NCBI GenBank assembly: GCA_045655165.1
Contig: JAZOOT010000004.1
Coordinates: 1 to 22,049, forward strand
Reading direction: 5' to 3'
DNA from: SIG607 sp045655165
Lineage (GTDB): Bacteria > Bacillota > Clostridia > Oscillospirales > Acutalibacteraceae
DNA length: 22,049 nucleotides
A program made the position numbers and the translations under genes. Below, in pieces: positions 1-7,063 of the stretch; the stretch's first letter is position 1; each line of letters starts with the position of its first letter. A model generated the notes under the pieces. It had not been told where the DNA came from. It searched no databases and worked only from the letters and a program-made list of their open reading frames with translations.

Positions 1-34
1 GTTTTTGAAAGTGTCATAGTGGGTTACATACTTT

Positions 35-303
35 AAGGAGAGTAAATACTTGCCGAAAATAAAGAATATCTTATTCGGCAGGTACAGTGATATTGCAAAC
101 TAAAAGTTTGCAGTGATATTTTTGCCTTACAGCAAAAGTGATATAAAAGCCTACGGCTTTTGTGATATTATATTCGCCACAAAACTCGGCGTAGCCGAAT
201 ATCACACGGCATAGCCGTATATCACTGCGAAGCAATATCACTCGCCGTCAGGCGAATATAACTGAGGCACACTTCCTTACGGAGTGTGCCTCAAAGGACT
301 TCT
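35..303. repeat. Interspersed-hairpin array with GTGATAT / ATATCAC spacers
   Basis: The array opens with an imperfect hairpin (TGCCGAA at 51-57 against TTCGGCA at 74-80). GTGATAT then occurs at 87-93, 113-119, 138-144 and 162-168. Between these copies sit hairpins with stems TGCAAACT (94-112), TTTTGC (120-137) and AAAAGCC (145-161). After an apex at 169-198 the spacer becomes its reverse complement, ATATCAC, at 199-205, 219-225 and 235-241, with a degenerate ATATAAC at 256-262. These are separated by hairpins with stems ACGGC (206-218), TGC (226-234) and TCGCC (242-255). The hairpin at 263-293 closes the array. Because the two halves have opposite spacers, the whole can also fold as one long stem with side hairpins at each step. 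Hairpin sequences differ from unit to unit while the spacer is constant. I cannot assign a function; I have an unverified impression that similar arrays occur in other gut Clostridia. Confidence 0.85.
50..103 (+). CDS. Possible 17-codon micro-ORF at the head of the hairpin array
   Basis: A Shine-Dalgarno-like AAGGAG at 35-40 is followed nine bases later by TTG and 16 further sense codons, ending at TAA 101-103. The predicted peptide is MPKIKNILFGRYSDIAN. The ORF lies over the first hairpin of the array, so its codons are constrained by that palindrome, and its stop codon falls in the loop region of the next hairpin. It could be a translated leader or simply chance. Nothing but the ribosome binding site and spacing supports it. 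Confidence 0.2.
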   Translation: MPKIKNILFGRYSDIAN

Positions 304-308
304 TTTTT
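263..308 (+). terminator. Strong closing hairpin of the repeat array, terminator-like
   Basis: TGAGGCACACT at 263-273 pairs with AGTGTGCCTCA at 283-293, and CC/GG extends the stem inward past a one-base bulge, leaving loop TTAC. A run of six T follows at 303-308, about ten bases after the stem, so as a plus-strand intrinsic terminator it is not ideal. On the minus strand it lies 13 bases past the stop codon of the flavin-reductase-like gene but lacks a T-run there. It could protect or end either transcript. Confidence 0.5.
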
Positions 309-831
309 ATTCTTTATCGTTTTCCTTTACATAAACTCGTTCAATACTTCCAATATATTGGTAATGGTAATCTTTTTGCGGGTAAAACTTTTGTGCGGTT
401 TCGGGTAATACAAAATTTTCTTCTTTAAGTTGTGCGCAGTAAAGTTTTTTGCAAACAATTACCATTCTGGCCTCGCTGAAATATGAAACTTTTTCATTAC
501 CGCAAACGGTTAAACCAAGTTGTTCTATTTTATTTATATCCCTGCCCGAAGCAGTACCGCAAAGTTTGTAAATTTCTTTTGCGCGGTCATCTTTTCCAAA
601 AAAGCAAAGGGTAAAAAACTCGTTTTCTTTTAAAAATTCGTTTGTATACCTTTGCGGCCTTACCACAACGCTAACGCAAGGCGCACCCCACATTTCGCCC
701 ATAAAGCCCCAAGAGGCAGTCATGGTGTTACAGTTTTCGGTTCCGCCTGCGGTTATAAGCATTGATTCTTTGCCAACAAGGTCGAAAATGTTTTCTTTAA
801 AATCTCTTATTAAATCTATATTTCTAAGCAA
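307..831 (-). CDS. Flavin reductase-like FMN-binding split-barrel protein
   Basis: The protein (174 residues from the start chosen here) resembles the flavin reductase / flavoredoxin family. The early stretch NTMTASWGFMGEMWGAP followed by VVVRPQRYT and FFTLCFF is characteristic of the flavin-binding split barrel, and the length is normal. The family binds FMN or FAD and moves electrons from NAD(P)H or partner redox proteins in the cytoplasm; the substrate cannot be read here. I choose TTG at 829-831 because GGGAG at 840-844 lies eight bases upstream. The in-frame TTG at 844-846 and GTG at 838-840 are less likely, as the promoter -10 at 851-856 puts the transcript start at about 844. It is a single-gene unit, divergent from the ABC exporter, and its 3' end abuts the hairpin array. 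Confidence 0.85.
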   Translation of the reverse strand: MLRNIDLIRDFKENIFDLVGKESMLITAGGTENCNTMTASWGFMGEMWGAPCVSVVVRPQRYTNEFLKENEFFTLCFFGKDDRAKEIYKLCGTASGRDINKIEQLGLTVCGNEKVSYFSEARMVIVCKKLYCAQLKEENFVLPETAQKFYPQKDYHYQYIGSIERVYVKENDKE

Positions 832-850
832 AAATATCACTCCCAAAAGT

Positions 851-879
851 ATTATACACCACTTTTTTTATTTTGGCAA
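851..879 (-). promoter_or_regulatory. Sigma-A promoter of the flavin-reductase-like gene
   Basis: On the minus strand TTGCCA (874-879) is separated by exactly 17 bases from TATAAT (851-856). The predicted start at about 844 falls on the ribosome binding site, giving a very short leader. Its -35 box lies three bases from the -35 box of the opposite promoter, so the two may compete for polymerase. Confidence 0.7.
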
Positions 880-882
880 TTA

Positions 883-911
883 TTGATTTTGGTGTGTTTT
901 TATGTTAAAAT
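883..911 (+). promoter_or_regulatory. Sigma-A promoter of the ABC exporter (extended -10)
   Basis: TTGATT (883-888), a 17-base spacer and TAAAAT (906-911), preceded by TG at 903-904 as in an extended -10 element. The predicted transcript start near 918 leaves room only for the GGAGG site at 922-926 before the ATG at 934. Confidence 0.65.
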
Positions 912-933
912 ATACACCTACGGAGGAAAAATT

Positions 934-2661
934 ATGCTTAAACGGTTTTTAAAATATTATAAGCCGCACAGTTTTATGTTCTTTTTAGATATGCTGGCGG
1001 CACTAATTATTTCTTTAATTGCAACAGTTTACCCAATTGTTACAAACAAAATGCTTAATACCTTTGAAAAGGCGGTTACGCTAACCGATGAAAAAATTAA
1101 AGAAATTGTGTTTTTGGGCGTTTTTGTTTTAGTTCTTTACATAATTAGAATGTTTTTAATGTACTTTGTGCAGTATTACGGCCACAAAATTGGTACACTT
1201 ATGCAAGCGCAAATGCGCCGCGATATGTTTTTGCATTTGCAAAAACTGCCTTATTCTTTTTATGATAAAAACGAAACCGGCCAAATTCTTTCACGCATTA
1301 CAAACGACCTTTTTGATGTTGCAGAACTTGCCCACCACGGCCCAGAAAACATTATTATTTGCACCATTACCATTGTAATTTCTTTTGTTTACCTTTGGAC
1401 AATAAATATTCCGCTAACACTTATAATTTTTTCGTGTGTGCCTGTTCTTTTATTTGTGTCTTCTTTTTTTAGAAAAAGAATGCGCGCCGCTTTTAAAGAA
1501 CGCAGGGTTACAACGGCAGGCATAAATGCCGCCACCGAAAGCAGTATTACCGGTATTCGTGTTACAAAGGCGTTTAACCAAAGTCAAAAAGAGTATGAAA
1601 AGTTTGATAAAAACAACCGCCTTTTTGTTGATTCGTGTAAAAAAGCATACCACGCTATGGGACTTTTCCATTCCTCTTCGCGCTTTATTACCGATGTGTT
1701 TAATGTTTTAATAATTATTGCCGGCGGTATATTTTTACACCTTGGCGAAATTTCTTTTGGCGATTACACCACCTTTATTGTTTCGGTAAACGTTTTCATA
1801 AACCCTGTAACCACCTTAATTGGCTTTATGGAGCAGTTTCAAAACGGTGCTTCGGGTTTTGCGCGGTTTGTGGAAATTATGGATGAAAAGCCCGAAAAAG
1901 AAAACGAAGGCGCCCGTTCACTTCAAGACGTTAAAGGCGAAATTACCCTTAAAAACGTTACTTTTAATTACGAGCAGTCAGATGTTGTGTTAAACAATAT
2001 TTCGCTTACCGTTAAGCAGGGGCAAAAACTTGCGCTTGTTGGCCATTCAGGCGGCGGCAAAACCACAATTTGCCACCTTATTCCCGCTTTTTACAAGGTA
2101 AACGATGGCGAAGTTTTAATTGACGGCGTAAATGTAAACGATATTACCTTCCAGTCGCTTCGCCAAAATATTGGTATTGTTCAGCAAGACGTATTCTTGT
2201 TTAGCGGTACAATTAAAGAAAACATACTTTACGGCAGACCCGATGCAACATTTGAAGAGGTTGTAGAGGCCGCAAAACGCGCCAACATTCACGATTTTGT
2301 TATGAAACTGCCAAACGGGTACAACAGCGAAATTGGCGAACGCGGTGTTCGGCTTTCGGGCGGACAAAAGCAGCGGCTTTCTATTGCCCGCGTTTTTCTT
2401 AAAAACCCCGCTGTTTTAATTTTGGACGAAGCCACAAGCGCACTTGACAACACCACCGAAATTTTAATTCAAGACGCGCTTGATGAACTTTGCAAAGGCA
2501 GGACAACCATTATTGTTGCCCACCGCCTTTCAACCGTTAAAAATGCCGATGAAATTGCCGTTATTGACGGCGGTAAAGTGGTGGAAAAAGGTAACCACGA
2601 AGAACTGCTAAAAATTGACGGCATTTATAAAAATCTTTACTCATTACAATTCAAAAATTAA
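934..2661 (+). CDS. ABC-type exporter, fused permease and ATPase (MsbA/LmrA type half-transporter)
   Basis: This 575-residue protein has an N-terminal transmembrane domain of about six helices (roughly residues 15-310) and a C-terminal nucleotide-binding domain. Walker A is GHSGGGKTT (370-378), the ABC signature LSGGQ is at 474-478, Walker B VLILDE at 494-499 and the H-loop histidine is H530. All ATPase residues are intact. The family works as homo- or heterodimers that export drugs, lipids or peptides across the cytoplasmic membrane; with no partner half-transporter beside it, a homodimer is the simpler guess. The substrate is not predictable. ATG 934 is chosen because GGAGG (922-926) sits seven bases upstream; the in-frame TTG at 883 overlaps the -35 box. 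A terminator hairpin follows directly, so it is probably monocistronic, without a visible linked regulator. Confidence 0.93.
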   Translation: MLKRFLKYYKPHSFMFFLDMLAALIISLIATVYPIVTNKMLNTFEKAVTLTDEKIKEIVFLGVFVLVLYIIRMFLMYFVQYYGHKIGTLMQAQMRRDMFLHLQKLPYSFYDKNETGQILSRITNDLFDVAELAHHGPENIIICTITIVISFVYLWTINIPLTLIIFSCVPVLLFVSSFFRKRMRAAFKERRVTTAGINAATESSITGIRVTKAFNQSQKEYEKFDKNNRLFVDSCKKAYHAMGLFHSSSRFITDVFNVLIIIAGGIFLHLGEISFGDYTTFIVSVNVFINPVTTLIGFMEQFQNGASGFARFVEIMDEKPEKENEGARSLQDVKGEITLKNVTFNYEQSDVVLNNISLTVKQGQKLALVGHSGGGKTTICHLIPAFYKVNDGEVLIDGVNVNDITFQSLRQNIGIVQQDVFLFSGTIKENILYGRPDATFEEVVEAAKRANIHDFVMKLPNGYNSEIGERGVRLSGGQKQRLSIARVFLKNPAVLILDEATSALDNTTEILIQDALDELCKGRTTIIVAHRLSTVKNADEIAVIDGGKVVEKGNHEELLKIDGIYKNLYSLQFKN

Positions 2662-2690
2662 GAATAACACCGTTTTTTTGCTAAATACTA
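2662..2690 (+). promoter_or_regulatory. Candidate sigma-G (forespore) promoter for gerA-gerC-gerB
   Basis: GAATA at 2662-2666 and AATACTA at 2684-2690 are separated by 17 bases. The published Bacillus sigma-G consensus is roughly GHATR, 17-18 bases, CATNHTA, so only the first -10 base differs. Germinant-receptor operons are known sigma-G targets, which fits the genes downstream. The predicted start at about 2696-2698 lies just upstream of the gerA ribosome binding site. The motif is short and unproven. Confidence 0.45.
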
Positions 2691-2710
2691 GTAAAAAGGC
2701 GGTGTTTTTT
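2666..2710 (+). terminator. Terminator of the ABC exporter gene; overlaps the gerA ribosome binding site
   Basis: AACACCG (2666-2672) pairs with CGGTGTT (2700-2706). The inner T-rich and A-rich stretches can extend the stem, and a T-run follows through 2710. It starts five bases after the exporter stop codon. The 3' arm contains most of AAGGCGGTG (2696-2704), the best ribosome binding site for gerA, so exporter read-through RNA would mask it. Confidence 0.7.
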
Positions 2711-4165
2711 ATTAACCGAGAACTTTCTTCTTTTAACAAAAAAGAGTTATTAACAAGTCTTTCAAAAAATGTGTGTTACTTTGAAAAAATATTTAAAGAT
2801 GATGTTATGTTTAGAAAGCGTTTCATTGAACAAAAAGGTTGTTTGCTTTTTATGGACGGAATGGTGAACAACCAACTTATAAACGAAGCCGTAATTAAAC
2901 CGCTTGTTTTGTGCGATAATTTAGAGAGCGGAAAAAACGTTTTTACAAACGAACTTAAAAGCACAAAAAATGTTAAAGAAATGGTGTCGGCACTTCTTTA
3001 CGGTGACAGCGTTTTGCTTACCCAAAACAGCCAAACCGCTTTAATTTTAGGCACAAAAGGTTGGCGCACAAGGGGAATTAGCGAGCCGCAAAACGAACAA
3101 ATTGCCGAAGGCCCGCGTGAGGGCTTTGACGAAGCAATTATGTTTAATGCGGCAATGCTAAGAAGAAAAATTGCCACGCCCGACCTTTGCATAAAATCAA
3201 TAAATATTGGCAGAAAAACCGATACAAAGGTTTTTGTTTTTTATTTGCGTTCGCTTGTGAACAAAAAAACCTTAAGCAATGTTTTGGCAAAACTTAAAAC
3301 CATTGATATTGATGCAGTTTTAGACACCAACTATTTAAACGAACTTATTAACCCCAACCGATTATCTTTGTTTAAAACTGCGGGCACAACCGAACGCCCC
3401 GATATTGTTGCGGCACGAATTTTAGAGGGAAGAATTGCCGTTATGGTAGACGGAAGCCCCGTTTGTTTAACTGTGCCTTATATTTATTGCGAAAACTTTC
3501 AGTCAGACGAAGATTATTACACAAATTACACCGTTGCGGTTATTGGCAGGGTGCTTAGGTATTTTTGTTTTTGGCTGTCACTTACACTTCCCGCCCTTTA
3601 TATAGTGCTTATTAACTATAACCCCGAATTTTTACCGCTTCGGCTTCTTTGCGCTATTTCGTTTTCAAGAAGCCACGTGCCGTTTTCAAGTTTTTTTGAA
3701 ATGTTTTTATTAATTTTCATTTTCGAAATTTTAAAAGAAACAGGTGCCAGAATGTTACAAAACCAAGGCGGTGCTTTAAGCATTGTGGGCGGTCTTGTAA
3801 TTGGTCAGGCGGCGGTTGAAGCAAAGTTTGTTAGCGCGCCTGCAGTTATAATTGGCGCTTTGTGCGCCGTTGCGGGAATTTGTGTGCCAAAACTTCGCGG
3901 TGCAGTTTTTTATTTTAGAATTTTGTTTTTAGCACTTGCAAGTGTTTTTGGGCTTTTTGGCTTTTTTATGGGTGTTACCATTTTTTACATTCACCTGTTT
4001 ACACTTAAAAGTTTTGGGGTATACTATACAGCGCCGTCAGTTATTTTTAGCACGCAAAGTGTTAAAGACACTTTTTGGCGGGCGCCTTTTTTTGAAATGT
4101 TTACCCGCCCCGCTTATTTTACAAAAAACCGTACGAGGTTTAAGTATGAAAATAAAAAACCTTAA
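2711..4165 (+). CDS. gerA: Spore germinant receptor subunit A (GerA family)
   Basis: About 484 residues, normal for the family. The N-terminal soluble domain carries the conserved runs ALLYGDSVLL, ISEPQNE followed by EGPREGFDEAI, TERPD and LEGRIAVMVDGSP. The C-terminal half has about five membrane segments and the typical FEILKETGAR and VGGLVIGQAAV stretches. GerA subunits sit in the spore inner membrane with GerB and GerC and transmit the germinant signal that triggers release of ions and dipicolinate. The start is uncertain. AAGGCGGTG (2696-2704) lies six bases before ATT 2711, a rare start codon, while the in-frame GTG 2702 lies inside that site and TTG 2678 has no site. The 3' end overlaps gerC by 20 bases, so the three genes are translationally coupled. 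Confidence 0.9.
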   Translation: MNRELSSFNKKELLTSLSKNVCYFEKIFKDDVMFRKRFIEQKGCLLFMDGMVNNQLINEAVIKPLVLCDNLESGKNVFTNELKSTKNVKEMVSALLYGDSVLLTQNSQTALILGTKGWRTRGISEPQNEQIAEGPREGFDEAIMFNAAMLRRKIATPDLCIKSINIGRKTDTKVFVFYLRSLVNKKTLSNVLAKLKTIDIDAVLDTNYLNELINPNRLSLFKTAGTTERPDIVAARILEGRIAVMVDGSPVCLTVPYIYCENFQSDEDYYTNYTVAVIGRVLRYFCFWLSLTLPALYIVLINYNPEFLPLRLLCAISFSRSHVPFSSFFEMFLLIFIFEILKETGARMLQNQGGALSIVGGLVIGQAAVEAKFVSAPAVIIGALCAVAGICVPKLRGAVFYFRILFLALASVFGLFGFFMGVTIFYIHLFTLKSFGVYYTAPSVIFSTQSVKDTFWRAPFFEMFTRPAYFTKNRTRFKYENKKP

Positions 4166-4736
4166 ATTTTTAGCCGTTTTTTTGGTTTTTACGCTTTGCG
4201 GTTGTTCTTTTTCCCGTTATACCGAGCCCGAAAACCGAATTTACGCCACCGCTTTGGGAATTGACAAAACTACCGGCGGTTACCTTTTAACCTGCGAAAC
4301 CGCCGATTATTCTTCGGCAACATTAGAAGCGGGTGAAATTTTTACCGCCGAAGCAAATAATTTAGAAAACGCTTTTTTTGAGCTTAAAACCGCAATGCAC
4401 AAAACCCCTGTTTTTTATAAATGCCCTGTGGTGTTTATTGGAAACAGTGTTAGTAAAGCGTTTATTTATGATACGGTTTTGTTTTTGCTTAATGAAAAGG
4501 AATTTTCTTTTTCGGTGAATACTGTTTTAACCGAAAACGCCAACCGCCTTTTAAACACAAAAACAATATATAATATGCCAAAGGGTGTTTTGGCTTACGA
4601 AGTAATTAAAAAAGCCAATAAAAAAGACAACAGTTTGGCGGTAATTTTAAACCAAAATAAATTTACACTGCCCGTTTTAAATGAAGTAAACGGAATTTTA
4701 AGAATAACTGAAACAAAGGAATTTTATGAAGAATAA
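4146..4736 (+). CDS. gerC: Short GerC-like spore germination lipoprotein, lacking the usual C-terminal domain
   Basis: The N-terminus is a lipoprotein signal peptide: lysines, a hydrophobic core and lipobox LCGC with the modified cysteine at residue 20. The following ENRIYATALGIDKTTGGY matches the beginning of GerC proteins, which often read R..V.A.GID. GerC is the lipid-anchored subunit on the outer face of the spore inner membrane, needed for receptor function. The protein has only 196 residues, whereas family members usually have about 350-400, so the C-terminal domain is missing. I see no continuation in another frame, because gerB starts inside the last codons (11-base overlap) with its own site AAAGGA (4715-4720). 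ATG 4146 is supported by GAGG (4135-4138). It may be a minimal form or a degraded gene. Confidence 0.82.
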   Translation: MKIKNLKFLAVFLVFTLCGCSFSRYTEPENRIYATALGIDKTTGGYLLTCETADYSSATLEAGEIFTAEANNLENAFFELKTAMHKTPVFYKCPVVFIGNSVSKAFIYDTVLFLLNEKEFSFSVNTVLTENANRLLNTKTIYNMPKGVLAYEVIKKANKKDNSLAVILNQNKFTLPVLNEVNGILRITETKEFYEE

Positions 4737-5736
4737 TTTTAGTAACATTTTTTTGGTTTGCCTGTTTTTGCTTGGCAACGCTGTAATTACATTTTTTAGC
4801 GGAAGCATTTTTGCCTTTTTACTGTTTTTTGCGCTTTGCGGTGCAGTAACCTTTGTTTTAGCCAAACCGCTTTGTTTAAACAGTTTTTCGGTTGAAATTT
4901 TTAAAACCGCGCAAAAAAATGCCGTATTTAAAACCGTTTTATTTGCGCTTCTTTTTATGTTTTGTCTTTTTGCCTTTTGTGACACCGCAAATGACTATTT
5001 ATTTGTTTTGAACGGAACAACAAACTCTTTTTACAAAACTGTACTTTGTTTTGCCTTTTGCGGGTTAACGCTTTGCCTTGCTCTTTGTAACCGCGGTGTT
5101 ATTAAAATGTTTGCAAAAGCATCGTTTTTTATTGTGGTTTTGGCTTTTTTGATTATGCTGTTATCAACCGCGCGTTCCTTTAATTTTTCTTTTTTTAAGG
5201 GTGCTTTTTATTTTGGCGGAATAACAAAAACCACCCTTTTTTCACTTATTAAAAGTTTTGGCACACTTTTTATTTGCTTTTTGTTTTTGGGTGCGCAAAG
5301 TAAAAAAAGCGCCAAAACAATTAGCAGTTATGCTTTACTGTTTGGCACTTGTTTTTATTTAATTTGCTTTTTTAATTCGCTTTTTGTTATTGGCCCTAAG
5401 GTTAGCCAAATGGTTTTTTCGCCCTATGCATTTAGCACCGCAAGTGTTTTTTCGGGCGGGGAATTTGCCAGGGTTGATTTGCTGGTTTACTATGTGTTTT
5501 TTGTTTGCGCCACCGTTAAATCCGCGGTTATTTTATGGGTGGTGCTAAACAGTGCAAAAGCAATTCACCCATTTTTAAAAAAGGCAACTGCGGTTGTATT
5601 TTTAATTGTTGGCACCTTTAATTTTTCGGTTTTTAACCACCAAATGGTTTTATTGGGTTTAGAAATTATTACCCCGCTTTTGTTTTTTGTTTTTATTAAG
5701 AAATTAAATTCGCATCAACCAGCGCATCATAGTTAA
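4726..5736 (+). CDS. gerB: Spore germinant receptor subunit B (GerB family permease)
   Basis: The 336-residue protein is almost wholly hydrophobic, with about nine or ten membrane segments, and stands third in a gerA-gerC-gerB order. GerB belongs to the APC amino-acid transporter superfamily and binds germinants, usually amino acids or related molecules, in the spore inner membrane. Individual motifs are weak, so the call depends on topology and position. It is slightly short for the family (about 360). The last 41 bases overlap, tail to tail, the 3' end of the SpoIID-like gene on the other strand, and no terminator lies in the overlap. Many phenylalanine and cysteine residues mark it as fast-evolving. 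Confidence 0.85.
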   Translation: MKNNFSNIFLVCLFLLGNAVITFFSGSIFAFLLFFALCGAVTFVLAKPLCLNSFSVEIFKTAQKNAVFKTVLFALLFMFCLFAFCDTANDYLFVLNGTTNSFYKTVLCFAFCGLTLCLALCNRGVIKMFAKASFFIVVLAFLIMLLSTARSFNFSFFKGAFYFGGITKTTLFSLIKSFGTLFICFLFLGAQSKKSAKTISSYALLFGTCFYLICFFNSLFVIGPKVSQMVFSPYAFSTASVFSGGEFARVDLLVYYVFFVCATVKSAVILWVVLNSAKAIHPFLKKATAVVFLIVGTFNFSVFNHQMVLLGLEIITPLLFFVFIKKLNSHQPAHHS

Positions 5737-7063
5737 TGGCAATTCTGCGCCAAGTAACAGGCCCAACGCTGCCGGTTATTGGCAAACCGTTTATTTCTTG
5801 AAAAACATAAACGGCGTCACGCGTACTGTCACCATAAAAACCGTCGGGTATAACAGGCGGTATTCGGGTATCGTTTTTTGCAATTGCGGCTAAATAGGTT
5901 TGCAAATTTAAAACATTTTCACCAACACTGCCGGGGGTTAAAAAATAACCGGGGTACAGTTTTGCGTATTTGCCCGAATAGTCACTTGGCAATGCCGAAA
6001 CTACATCGCTATACAGCCCTACAATTAAATCCCAAGTAGTTCTGTCAACAACGCCTGTAGGTGTAACACCAAAATTATTTTGGAACACCTGCACGGCGTT
6101 TTTTGTGTTTACATCAAATTGCGAAGTTATTGGAAAAGCGTTAAGATTTGCGTTGAAATATGCCAAAACATTTAAGTAATACTGTATGGTTTCTACTTCA
6201 ATTCCGCTGTTGCCTTCGCTTAAATCGGTGGAAAACTGTAAGGTGGCTTCATCGTACGAAACGCCTTCGTTTATAAGTTCGCCAAGCCCCTTTACACCGC
6301 TGTAATACCGCTTAATTTCGTACCACGTTTTTTTATCTACCATACCTGTTCTCTCTAAATTAAATATTTCTTGGAATTTTCTTACGGCGTTTTCGGTTGC
6401 GCGGTCGTAAATGCCTGTTGTTATTTCAATGTAAGGAATAGCAGGGTAGTTTTGCCCAATGCGGTTTAATTGCTGTTGTATTATTTTAACATCGTTGCCT
6501 GCCATACCCACCATTAAAGGCGAACCGGGGTAACTTTCGGTAACATCTTCTATGGGCGCGTTTTCCACAATGGTTATGTTATTTCCGTAATAGTTTTTAA
6601 GAATTTCTATTGGGGTTAAGCCCCTGTTTGCCAAATCAACCGTGCCCCACTGCGAAAGCCCCGCACAAGTAGAGGTTGTGCCGTTGCAAAAGGATGTAAA
6701 AAAAGGTTGCACTTCGCCTTGTTCAACAACATAATCGTTAAAAATTCCGTCTACAATGTTATCTATGTTTTGGTAAGTTTCGCGGCCTTTTTGAAAGGTT
6801 TGGTCAAAAGCGGTGGTAGAAGTTATGTCAAAATCGTACCCGCGCGAAGTATACCATTCAGTATAAATGCGGTTTAGCGCAAAGGTGGTTATGGCGTAAA
6901 TATTGGCGCGCAGTGCGTTTTCGGGCCAAGTGGGGTAAATTTCGCCCGATGCAACATTTTTTATATAATCTACAAAAGGCACCGTAATATTTTCGGCTGG
7001 GCTGTCGGGCGTACCTAAATGCACTGTAATTTGGGTTGGTATAACGGGTGTAAGTACAGCCAT
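5696..7063 (-). CDS. SpoIID-like domain protein with three peptidoglycan-binding domains
   Basis: Residues about 25-170 look like a SpoIID domain. They include FVDYIKNVASGE, with E41 in the position of the catalytic glutamate of SpoIID lytic transglycosylases, WPENALRANIYA, and the closing GLSQWGTVDLANRG followed by EILKNYYG. Three PG_binding_1-type repeats follow (about 186-257, 283-353 and 377-447), each ending in a G.V...TW pattern. SpoIID trims peptidoglycan during engulfment, and PG-binding domains anchor wall enzymes, so a spore-wall or cortex role is likely. It has no signal peptide or membrane anchor, which is odd for an extracytoplasmic enzyme; mother-cell synthesis followed by deposition on the spore would explain this. 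ATG 7061-7063 overlaps the previous stop in TAATG, so translation is coupled. Its 3' end overlaps gerB. Confidence 0.85.
   Translation of the reverse strand: MAVLTPVIPTQITVHLGTPDSPAENITVPFVDYIKNVASGEIYPTWPENALRANIYAITTFALNRIYTEWYTSRGYDFDITSTTAFDQTFQKGRETYQNIDNIVDGIFNDYVVEQGEVQPFFTSFCNGTTSTCAGLSQWGTVDLANRGLTPIEILKNYYGNNITIVENAPIEDVTESYPGSPLMVGMAGNDVKIIQQQLNRIGQNYPAIPYIEITTGIYDRATENAVRKFQEIFNLERTGMVDKKTWYEIKRYYSGVKGLGELINEGVSYDEATLQFSTDLSEGNSGIEVETIQYYLNVLAYFNANLNAFPITSQFDVNTKNAVQVFQNNFGVTPTGVVDRTTWDLIVGLYSDVVSALPSDYSGKYAKLYPGYFLTPGSVGENVLNLQTYLAAIAKNDTRIPPVIPDGFYGDSTRDAVYVFQEINGLPITGSVGPVTWRRIAINYDALVDANLIS

Noticed and set aside
1..36. Open frame V-F-E-S-V-I-V-G-Y-I-L ending in TAA at the left edge, possibly the end of an upstream gene
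   Set aside because: Eleven codons are too few to support a coding call, and nothing in them identifies a family.
35..262. CRISPR array
   Set aside because: The constant element is only seven bases, the variable parts are themselves palindromes, and the spacer inverts halfway. None of this fits CRISPR, and no cas genes are present.
883..933. Upstream extension of the ABC exporter from TTG 883
   Set aside because: This stretch contains the promoter -35 and -10 boxes, and ATG 934 has an ideal ribosome binding site.
3936..4145. Upstream extension of gerC in the same frame, overlapping gerA
   Set aside because: ATG 4146 has a ribosome binding site and begins a proper lipoprotein signal peptide; the extension would bury it.
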